A stretch of DNA of 5,338 nt from Flavobacteriaceae bacterium (GTDB taxonomy: Bacteria > Bacteroidota > Bacteroidia > Flavobacteriales > Flavobacteriaceae), in the NCBI GenBank assembly GCA_016649785.1, contig JAENXB010000196.1, positions 1 to 5,338 of the forward strand, written 5' to 3'. A program made the position numbers and the translations under genes. How positions within the stretch are numbered: the first letter of the stretch is position 1; the number at the start of each line of letters is the position of its first letter. Positions 1 through 5,338 of the stretch are shown here, piece after piece. The notes under the pieces were generated by a model. That model made no database searches. It was not told the DNA's origin and saw only the letters and a list, made by a program, of their open reading frames with translations.

Positions 1-3
1 AAA

Positions 4-52
4 CCCCTGTAAAATCAATACTTAACAAGGATTGCCTCCTAATTTTCAGGGG
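4..52 (-). terminator. Possible terminator hairpin downstream of the receiver gene
   Basis: CCCCTGTAAAAT (4-15) pairs with ATTTTCAGGGG (42-52) through 11 base pairs with one bulged base. The 26-base loop contains a further short complementary pair, CAAT/ATTG (16-19 with 31-34). In minus-strand RNA this hairpin lies about 15 bases beyond the stop codon and is followed by TTT before the window ends. The large loop and the missing downstream sequence keep the call weak; a repeat element is an alternative. Confidence 0.35.
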
Positions 53-67
53 ATGGCTAACTATTAA

Positions 68-490
68 TCAAGGATGGCTTAAAGAAATAGCGTCAAATCG
101 ATTGAATATCTGGCCTATATTTTTGGCACTGTGTATTGCCATTAAAAAATTTGGTATGTTATAAAATTCATAGGATTTATCAATAAGATAAAGTGCTCCC
201 AGGAGTATGCTTTTTTTATAACAACTTGAATTAATTCTATTGCTCAGCATCAAAACAACAATATCTGGGTAGTTGTTGTTAATATTTTTCAATAAATCAA
301 ATCCATTTTCTTCTTTCAACATTATATCCAACAAAACAACATCTGGTTTTTTGATCCGTATTAAATCTTCCGCTTCCTTAATACAAAAGGCGTGTCCAAT
401 CCACTTCACTTCCTTCATGCCTTTTAAAATATAATCCAGATGCGTTGTGATTATTGTGGAATCATCAACAGTTAAAACTCTTAAAATCAT
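68..490 (-). CDS. Single-domain (receiver-only) response regulator
   Basis: This 140-residue protein is a receiver domain without any output domain. The phosphorylation site is complete: D9/D10 in VLTVDDS, D55 in VVLLDIMLKEENGFDLL, S83 in VLMLSN, and K105 in YLIDKSYEF. The last ~20 residues (to SLSHP) form no recognisable DNA-binding domain. Proteins of this sort act by docking on a partner or as a phosphate shuttle or sink, in the manner of Spo0F or CheY; which applies here is not visible. The DKSxEF motif and the segment around CYKKSILLGALYLIDKS resemble a group of small stand-alone receivers I recall from Bacteroidota and other Gram-negatives. It is transcribed in the same direction as the upstream kinase operon but 482 bp away, so it probably has its own promoter. 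The start is fixed: an in-frame TAA sits five codons before the ATG. No Shine-Dalgarno sequence is evident. The gene appears more AT-rich than the operon genes. Confidence 0.92.
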   Translation of the reverse strand: MILRVLTVDDSTIITTHLDYILKGMKEVKWIGHAFCIKEAEDLIRIKKPDVVLLDIMLKEENGFDLLKNINNNYPDIVVLMLSNRINSSCYKKSILLGALYLIDKSYEFYNIPNFLMAIHSAKNIGQIFNRFDAISLSHP

Positions 491-783
491 TTTTTCAGGA
501 TGTTAAACTTTCAATAACCCAATTTGGAGTTAATATCCGGAAATTGAAATAGTTATAACAATGAAGATTGTGTGGTTTAACTAACTACAAAAAAAACCTG
601 TTTTAAATTAAAAATATTTTCAAACCTGCAGGATCTGAACAAGACCTCCTGACAATAAAAATTTTGACAAAATAGGTAGGATCAATTATTTGGAAATGAA
701 ATAGGGTTTCAAAAAACAAGCACTTGATCAATGAAATTGTTCCATATACCATCTTCACTTATATCCGGATTTGACATTTAAAA

Positions 784-866
784 TAAAACACGACTTCTCT
801 CTAATAAAATTGTGGGGGATGGGGGTGTGTGGGGCTGCGTAATTTATTGAAAGAAGCCGTGTTTTA
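784..866. repeat. Imperfect inverted repeat with a strand-biased G-rich/C-rich loop
   Basis: AAAACACGACTTCT (785-798) pairs with AGAAGCCGTGTTTT (852-865), with one mismatch that becomes a G-U pair in minus-strand RNA. Inner arms AATAAAATT (803-811) and AATTTATT (841-848) pair with one bulged base. The central loop (about 812-840) is very G-rich on the plus strand, with runs of five, five and four G. It is therefore a C-rich loop in minus-strand RNA. On the minus strand the stem is followed by a T-rich stretch, so a second or bidirectional terminator is possible. A small mobile repeat is an alternative. It is not part of any convincing open reading frame. Confidence 0.6.
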
Positions 867-926
867 AATAAAACCTGGCAATCATTATTAATACCACTAA
901 ATAACGAATAAAGTAAGATTGTGAAA

Positions 927-966
927 ATAGTACAAATCGTGAAACACGTGTAGTGCTTTGTACTAC
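927..966 (-). terminator. Candidate intrinsic terminator after the response regulator gene
   Basis: The sequence TAGTACAAA (928-936) is a perfect inverted match to TTTGTACTA (957-965). On the minus-strand transcript a G-U pair adds a tenth base pair (927/966). The 20-base loop contains a second small perfect hairpin, CGTG-AAA-CACG (938-948). Read on the minus strand, the stem starts about 7 bases after the regulator stop codon and is followed by TTTTC, as expected for a Rho-independent terminator ending the operon. The stem is AT-rich and the T-tract is short, so the assignment is tentative. A competing fold, TGTAGT/ACTACA (949-954 with 962-967), is possible. Confidence 0.45.
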
Positions 967-972
967 AAAAAT

Positions 973-1599
973 TTAAACCAAAGAGTTATCTAATGCATAC
1001 CGGGTGAGTTCTGCATTGTTTTTTAAATTGAGTTTGTCCAGGATCCTGGCCCTATAGGTACTAATCGTGTTAACCGTCAATGAAATTTCCCTGCCAATTT
1101 CCGATACGGTTTTACCGGAAGCTATAAATTTAAGAACCTGTAATTCCCTGTCGGACAGAGTTTCATATAAAGGTTGGTCGATTGGACGGGACAGGGATTG
1201 TGCGAGTTTATCTACTATGTTTGATGAGATATATTTTTTTCCCCTTAAAATAAGGTTCACTGCGTTGATCAATTCTTCCGGAGCACTATCTTTGTTTAAA
1301 AAGCCTGATGCTCCTGCCTTGAGCGCCCGGATGGCATATTGATCTTCCGGCTGTACGCTTAGTATGAGAATTGGGGTTTGGATCCCATCTGCCCTAATTT
1401 GTTTGAGGGTTTCCAACCCATTTCTGCCAGGCATGGAGATATCCAAAAGGATTAGATCTAAAGTTTCTTTTCTTGTAATTTGCAGTGCCTCAATGCTGTT
1501 GGAAGCTTCAAAATACTCCATGGTCGGAAAGGACTCATGAAGGATTTCAATTAATCCTTTTCGCAAGATGGCGTGATCATCGGCAATTAAAACTTTCAT
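973..1599 (-). CDS. NarL/FixJ-family response regulator with LuxR-type DNA-binding domain
   Basis: This is a 208-residue two-domain transcription factor of normal family length. The receiver domain (about 1-120) has the acidic pair D7/D8, phosphoacceptor D53 in LLDISMPGRNG, S81 at the conserved Ser/Thr position and K103 in LNKD. The C-terminal helix-turn-helix (about 147-203) begins LSDRELQVLKFIASGKTVSEIG, and its recognition helix lies near LTVNTISTYRARILDKL. It follows the HisKA_3 kinase gene by 24 bp, and that kinase class usually pairs with NarL-type regulators, so the two are very probably partners. The start is constrained by an in-frame TAA only two codons before the ATG. No strong ribosome binding site is visible (AAAGAG lies too far upstream), as is common in Bacteroidota. 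Target genes cannot be inferred from this window, and no binding site could be assigned. Confidence 0.96.
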   Translation of the reverse strand: MKVLIADDHAILRKGLIEILHESFPTMEYFEASNSIEALQITRKETLDLILLDISMPGRNGLETLKQIRADGIQTPILILSVQPEDQYAIRALKAGASGFLNKDSAPEELINAVNLILRGKKYISSNIVDKLAQSLSRPIDQPLYETLSDRELQVLKFIASGKTVSEIGREISLTVNTISTYRARILDKLNLKNNAELTRYALDNSLV

Positions 1600-1623
1600 A
1601 TATTATTTCTGACTCTTTAAGTT

Positions 1624-3981
1624 TTACAAAGGAACAGACTGCCTTACTATTGTGCCGCCTTCTTTTCTCTTTTTTATCGAAAATGTTCCGTTAATCATAT
1701 ATGCGCGTTCTTTCATTCCCGTAATTCCCAGCGATTCGGTTTTGTTTTTTTCGGTTTCCCAAATTCCTTTCCCATTATCTGCCACTTCCAGCACTAAAAT
1801 ACTGTTTTTTTCGTAAAGTTCAATAATCACCTTTGATGCATTTGCGTGCCGGGTCACATTGGTAAGTGCTTCCTGAAAAATCCGATAAACGGCGGTATTG
1901 ACAGTTTCATCATAATTATCTGAGACATTTGAAGTTTTAAACAAACTGGAAATTCCGGTTTGTTCTTCAAACTGGGCTGCCTGCCATTCAATAGCAGCTT
2001 CCAGTCCCAAATCATCCAATACTCCGGGCCGCAAATTTGTCGCTATTTTTCGAACATTGTTAATGGTTGTATTTATGTTGTTGATAAGGCGGTCCATTCG
2101 CTCCTTCTCATCCTCCAAATAAATTTTGGTTTTGTTTTTTAACCAGGAAGCATCCAACTTAATTCCGGTTAATTGTTGACCGAGCTCGTCATGGATTTCC
2201 CGGGCAATGTTGATGCGTTCTTCTTCCTGAATGGTTTGCAAATGCGCCGTAAGGCTTCTTAGCCTTTGGTTGGCATCCAGGATCTGACTTTCGTATTGCT
2301 TTTGAGAAGTGATGTCCTGAACCGTACCTTCATAATGGTTTGGTTGGTCTTTTCCAATTTTTATCAAATTACCGCTTTCATGGATCCATTTTAAAGAACC
2401 ATTTTTAAGTAGGATCCGGTACTTTATTTCAATATGTTTTTTTCCCTTCCAAACATCATTCAATAATTCGCTAAATCCAGGCCGATCCTCCGGATGTATG
2501 GTGGCAATAAAACTTTCCAGGGTGAGATCAAACTTTTCTTTGTCTTTTTCCCAGATCACATAAACCTCATCTGACCAAAACAATTTCCGGGTCTTTAAAT
2601 TGAATTCCCAATACCCCAATTTGGCGATTTCCTGTGCTGTTTGAAGTTTCTTGTTATACTCGATCAGGGCTTCTTTATTCTTCTTGTATTCTGTAATATT
2701 CCTGGCAAAACAAGCCACTCCCACCACCTCGGCATTTACATAAATGGGATTAAAATTGGTCTCAAAAAATATAGGCCCTGATTTGGGATTCTCATTCATC
2801 TCCATTTCCAATTTAAAACTTTCCCCCCTGAGTGTTTTTTGATATTGTTGTTGCCAAAAATCAATATTTTCAGTAAATAAATTAGTTTCCAGGATATTAT
2901 CACCTTTTTTAAAATCGTAATTTGTAGTTAGTTTTAACGAATTCAAAAATGTCTTGTTCCCCGCAATTAGGGTAAAATCGTTTTTTATGCTCCAAATTAA
3001 GTCATTGGTGCTATTGATGAGGGCTTCTTTATCCTGGTGTTCAAATTCCCTTTGCGCTTCCCCTTCTTTGCGTTCTGTGATGTTCTGTTGAATAGAAATA
3101 AACTTCTCCAACTCCCCTTTATTGTCAAATATTGGGTTTATCGAAATAGATACCCAATATTTTTCACCGGATCTGGTATAATTAAGGATTTCCTGGGTAA
3201 TAGCCTCTCGCTTTCGAAGAGCTCTGCTAAAAGCAACCTTATCTCCAGGATCTGTCTCAGGTCCTTGCAGAAAATTGCCCGGTTTTTTGCCTGCCACCTC
3301 TTCCAGTGTATATCCTGTAAGTTTTTCAAAAGCATTATTTACATATTCAATTGCACCCTTTGCATCTGTAATTATAACAAGATTATCTGTTTGAGTTGCA
3401 ATAAGTGATAGGTCTCGGATAAGATTTTCTGCCTCAATAAGCTTGGTAATATCGGCCATATTTACAAGGCATTGCTCATTGTTTTTGGTAGAGATCCCGG
3501 TAAGGTGCACAAACACAGGCAAGTCCCTATTAGTCAGTAAGGTTACCAGGCAGGTTTCCTTTTCATTGTTTGCAAATATATTTTTGAGAAAGATGTTGAA
3601 ATTTTGTTTTGTATCATCGGAAACAAAAAACCCCAGGCGGCTTTTTATTAAACCTGCGCGTTCTTTCCCGAGTGTTTTTGAGGCAGCAATGTTTAAATCA
3701 ATGATTTCCCCTTCTTTGGAAAGTGTAAAATAACCGGATGGTGCAAAATCATACAATTTGGCATATTTTTCAGAAGCGAGTTCAATCGCCCGCTCTTTGG
3801 CCACTTTAAGTTCTTCATTCTGCATTTCCAGTTCGATCTGGTGCACTTCAATTTCATGAATGAGTTTCAATATTTCAACTTCAGAAAGATAAGAATCAGG
3901 TTTTTTCTGATCGTTCTTCAGCAACTCTTCCGCCTTGCGGCGAAGGAACGAAACTTCAAATTTGCTGTCCTTATGATCCAT
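1624..3981 (-). CDS. Multi-PAS sensor histidine kinase, NarX/HisKA_3 type, cytoplasmic
   Basis: This 785-residue kinase should autophosphorylate on histidine and pass the phosphate to the regulator encoded 24 bp downstream. The N terminus is a short helical region with the family motif HEIEVHQIELEMQNEEL (residues 42-58). Four PAS domains follow: about 74-180 (YDFAPSGYFTLSKEG), 188-302 (LOV-like, with FLQGPETD), 315-432 (ending VACFARNITEYKK) and 450-562 (LGYWEFNLKT, HPEDR, ending GTVQDIT). The dimerisation and phosphotransfer domain has EEERINIAREIHDELGQQL with H597 as the acceptor, then LRPGVLDDLGLEAAIEW. The ATPase domain shows N708 in the N box, DNGKGI at 735-740, LGITGMKERA at 751-760 and GGT at 775-777. 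All catalytic boxes look intact. No signal peptide or membrane helix is visible, so an internal cue is likely. The start is fixed closely: an in-frame TAG lies three codons upstream, and AGGGA precedes the ATG by four bases. The ligands of the PAS domains cannot be read from sequence. Confidence 0.96.
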   Translation of the reverse strand: MDHKDSKFEVSFLRRKAEELLKNDQKKPDSYLSEVEILKLIHEIEVHQIELEMQNEELKVAKERAIELASEKYAKLYDFAPSGYFTLSKEGEIIDLNIAASKTLGKERAGLIKSRLGFFVSDDTKQNFNIFLKNIFANNEKETCLVTLLTNRDLPVFVHLTGISTKNNEQCLVNMADITKLIEAENLIRDLSLIATQTDNLVIITDAKGAIEYVNNAFEKLTGYTLEEVAGKKPGNFLQGPETDPGDKVAFSRALRKREAITQEILNYTRSGEKYWVSISINPIFDNKGELEKFISIQQNITERKEGEAQREFEHQDKEALINSTNDLIWSIKNDFTLIAGNKTFLNSLKLTTNYDFKKGDNILETNLFTENIDFWQQQYQKTLRGESFKLEMEMNENPKSGPIFFETNFNPIYVNAEVVGVACFARNITEYKKNKEALIEYNKKLQTAQEIAKLGYWEFNLKTRKLFWSDEVYVIWEKDKEKFDLTLESFIATIHPEDRPGFSELLNDVWKGKKHIEIKYRILLKNGSLKWIHESGNLIKIGKDQPNHYEGTVQDITSQKQYESQILDANQRLRSLTAHLQTIQEEERINIAREIHDELGQQLTGIKLDASWLKNKTKIYLEDEKERMDRLINNINTTINNVRKIATNLRPGVLDDLGLEAAIEWQAAQFEEQTGISSLFKTSNVSDNYDETVNTAVYRIFQEALTNVTRHANASKVIIELYEKNSILVLEVADNGKGIWETEKNKTESLGITGMKERAYMINGTFSIKKRKEGGTIVRQSVPL

Positions 3982-3990
3982 AATTCCCTA

Positions 3991-5338
3991 TTATTTTTTA
4001 TCCTGGGTTTTTTTCCTGGTTTTTCGAAGCGCTTCATTTGCCTCTTTCAATTCTATTTCCAGCTTTTTGGCTTTTGTTGTATCTGTAAATGTGATCACCA
4101 GGCCATCTATACGGTCATCATGGGTCCTGTAAGGCATTATCCTTACATTAAACCATCTTTCATTGTTGGTTTCCTTTGCTTTTTCTACAAAGATCAGGGT
4201 TTTTAGTACCTGCAAAGCATCACTCCCAATTTCAGGGTAATCCAATTCGGTAACCAAATCGGTAAAGGTCCTTCCAATATCAGTTTTCCGCAATTTAAAC
4301 AGGGAAGTCACAGGTTTGGTAAATCTGCGAATATTCAGCTCCTTGTCCAGAAAAAGGGTAGCAATTTGGGTACTGTTAAGCAAATTCTTCATATCGTTAT
4401 CTGCCTGTACAAAATCGCTAATCTTGCTCTGCAATTCGATATTAACTGTTTGCAACTCCTCGTTCATACTCTGCATTTCTTCTTTGGAGGTGGTGAGTTC
4501 TTCGTTGGTAGATTGCAGTTCCTCATTGGTAGATTGCAACTCCTCATTGGTAGATTGCAGTTCTTCCTGGGATGTTTGCATCACTTCGCGAATGCTTTTT
4601 ATCTCTTCATAAGCCCGTTGCAGTTCCATTTCCAGTTCCTGCTGTTGCTTATTTGAACTTCCTTTTAAGGTTATTTGCTTCACCTCCTGATGTCCAACTT
4701 CAGCTGAAATATCTTTAAAAACCACCATTATCATTCCTTTGATGGCAAGAGGGCTCTCCATGCGTTGAATAGTGACATTGATATGCTGGGTTCCCCCGTT
4801 TGTCCCTACTTTAATATTGTTTAATATCACGGGATCAAAATTTTCCATAGCTTTTCGGAAAGCCCCGGGCAATTCCTGCCGCAAACCTTCACGGGCCATG
4901 GAAAAGATATTCCAGTTGGCTTTGCCTGCAACAGGTTCCAGGTATTTTCCGGTTCGGCCGGTTATGTAAAGTATGTCGCCTTTATCGTTTACCATAACAC
5001 TTGCCGGGGCAAAGCGTTGAAGCAAAACCTGATCGGCAAGGCTCTGAATGTTTTCTACCACTTTTGGTTTTGATTTTATTTCTGTTTTCAATGTTTTATC
5101 CCTGGAAAATGAAATTGGAAAATTAACCAATTCCGTTGAAATATTTTTTGTTGTGCGCTTATAAATTTTCAATTTAGAATCGATTTCTTCAAAACCTTCA
5201 ACTTTTTTTCCAAGCGTTTCTGAAGAGCCAAGCACCAAGATTCCGCCCGGATTAAGACTGTAATTGAACAATACAATGAGTTTTTCCTGTAATTCGGCCT
5301 CCATATAAATTAGCATATTGCGGCAGGAAAGTATATCG
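3991..5338 (-). CDS. CheB/CheR-type fusion protein, C-terminal part (5' end beyond window)
   Basis: The reading frame runs off the right edge. The first methionine (5316) is internal, because the codons before it already read D-I-L-S-C-R-N, part of the CheR signature DILSCRNMLIY. The next ~50 residues (LNPGGILVLGSSE, then KIYKR) finish a CheR S-adenosylmethionine-dependent glutamate methyltransferase domain. Numbering from 5316, a PAS-like domain spans about 95-205, starting near RFAPASVMVNDKGDILYITG. A coiled coil follows at about 222-300, with heptads of the EELQSTN type. A second PAS domain covers about 305-415 (STQIATLFLDKELNIRRF to ITFTDTTKAKK), ending in a short basic tail. No kinase domain is attached; the kinase is the next gene, 9 bp downstream. 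Family members normally carry an N-terminal CheB methylesterase domain, but that part would lie outside the window, so CheB is inferred. No transmembrane segment is visible. Such fusions often occur away from chemotaxis genes, and their substrate is unclear. The stop is a tandem TAA-TAG. Confidence 0.92.
   Translation of the reverse strand, partial: DILSCRNMLIYMEAELQEKLIVLFNYSLNPGGILVLGSSETLGKKVEGFEEIDSKLKIYKRTTKNISTELVNFPISFSRDKTLKTEIKSKPKVVENIQSLADQVLLQRFAPASVMVNDKGDILYITGRTGKYLEPVAGKANWNIFSMAREGLRQELPGAFRKAMENFDPVILNNIKVGTNGGTQHINVTIQRMESPLAIKGMIMVVFKDISAEVGHQEVKQITLKGSSNKQQQELEMELQRAYEEIKSIREVMQTSQEELQSTNEELQSTNEELQSTNEELTTSKEEMQSMNEELQTVNIELQSKISDFVQADNDMKNLLNSTQIATLFLDKELNIRRFTKPVTSLFKLRKTDIGRTFTDLVTELDYPEIGSDALQVLKTLIFVEKAKETNNERWFNVRIMPYRTHDDRIDGLVITFTDTTKAKKLEIELKEANEALRKTRKKTQDKK
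4501..4563 (-). repeat. 21-bp tandem repeat, three copies, encoding coiled-coil heptads
   Basis: Three consecutive 21-bp units (4501-4521, 4522-4542, 4543-4563) differ at only a few positions. Each encodes one seven-residue step of the series ELQSTNE in the CheB/CheR-type protein. More diverged heptads follow in the protein (EELTTSK, EEMQSMN, EELQTVN; plus-strand positions down to about 4438), and a diverged unit precedes them (4564-4584). The unit length equals two helical turns of a coiled coil, so gain or loss of a unit would lengthen or shorten the signalling helix without shifting the frame. Similar ELQSTNEEL runs are typical of this protein family. Confidence 0.9.

Larger units (their letters stand above)
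491..972. other. 482-bp intergenic region between the operon and the receiver gene
   Basis: No convincing protein-coding gene was found on either strand; the longest frame noted is a 49-codon minus-strand ORF (603-752) with no supporting signal. From the operon side the region holds the terminator-like stem at 927-966, the inverted repeat at 784-866, and a weak hairpin with a two-base bulge at 629-651 (CAGGA/TCCTG and TCT/AGA arms) beside the palindrome CCTGCAGG (625-632). It also holds a run of eight A at 589-596, which is eight T on the minus strand. The 8-bp palindrome ATCCGGAT lies at 763-770, and a related TATCCGGA lies near 534-541. The promoter of the receiver gene should be here, but no clear match to the Bacteroidota pattern (TTG then TAnnTTTG) was found on the minus strand. 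Confidence 0.7.

Noticed and set aside
123..140. Sigma-54-like sequence TTGGCAC...TTGCC on the plus strand
   Set aside because: The spacing between GG and GC is 11 rather than 10. The site lies inside the receiver gene on the opposite strand, and no plus-strand gene lies downstream.
603..752. 49-codon minus-strand ORF beginning MVYGTISLIK
   Set aside because: It has no ribosome binding site, AT-driven composition and rare-looking AGG-AGG codons. A different 22-codon ORF beginning MSNPDISEDG overlaps its start in another frame. Both look like chance in an AT-rich gap; conservation data would be needed to revive either.
812..840. Classical three-tetrad G-quadruplex in the inverted-repeat loop
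   Set aside because: Only three runs of three or more G are present, so a standard four-run quadruplex is not supported; a two-tetrad or intermolecular form remains speculative.
491..972. CRISPR array, tRNA, rRNA or insertion sequence in the intergenic gap
   Set aside because: No regularly spaced repeats, cloverleaf or CCA-type ends, or transposase fragments were seen on either strand.
1067..4206. Other plus-strand open frames of 60-123 codons and a 65-codon minus-strand frame at 3138-3335
   Set aside because: All lie inside strongly supported minus-strand kinase, regulator or fusion genes, and their translations show no recognisable domain.
4316..4656. Two overlapping plus-strand open frames rich in Ser/Cys/Leu opposite the coiled-coil region
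   Set aside because: They are antisense shadows. The 21-bp repeat encoding ELQSTNE units keeps opposite frames free of stops, and the minus-strand protein has clear domain homology.
5314..5316. Methionine codon as the start of the CheB/CheR-type gene
   Set aside because: The frame is open to the window edge, and the codons upstream complete the CheR motif D-I-L-S-C-R-N, so this methionine is internal.

Overview
The window looks like a chromosomal signalling locus from a member of the Bacteroidota, probably a Flavobacteria- or Cytophaga-like relative. The basis is the AT-rich composition, the scarcity of strong Shine-Dalgarno sequences, and the protein style: a many-PAS NarX-type kinase, a CheB/CheR-PAS fusion, and a single-domain receiver. 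This placement is an inference; no taxonomic marker gene is present.

All four genes lie on the minus strand, so the window reads from right to left. Three closely packed genes form a probable operon (5338 down to 973). The first is the C-terminal part of a CheB/CheR-type fusion, cut by the right edge (3991-5338). It contains the end of the methyltransferase domain, a PAS domain, a long heptad coiled coil encoded by a 21-bp tandem DNA repeat, and a second PAS domain. After 9 bp comes a 785-residue soluble sensor kinase with four PAS domains and a HisKA_3/HATPase core (1624-3981). After 24 bp comes a 208-residue NarL/FixJ response regulator with a LuxR-type helix-turn-helix (973-1599). The kinase and regulator are an apparent cognate pair. 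The fusion protein probably feeds into the same pathway through its PAS/coiled-coil region, but its input is unknown. All three open reading frames share one reading frame and each junction carries two in-frame stops, so the row resembles a split hybrid kinase.

The operon is followed by a 482-bp non-coding stretch (491-972). It holds a terminator-like stem-loop just after the regulator gene and a striking imperfect inverted repeat (784-866) whose loop is G-rich on the plus strand and C-rich on the minus strand. No convincing gene or promoter was found in it.

The last gene (68-490) encodes a 140-residue receiver-only response regulator with an intact phosphorylation site and no output domain. 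Its position makes it a candidate accessory receiver for the same kinase. A possible terminator hairpin lies at the left edge (4-52).

The families are all known. The most unusual points are a LOV-like PAS domain lacking the photoactive cysteine, the in-frame layout of the three operon genes, the repeat-encoded coiled coil, and the intergenic inverted repeat.
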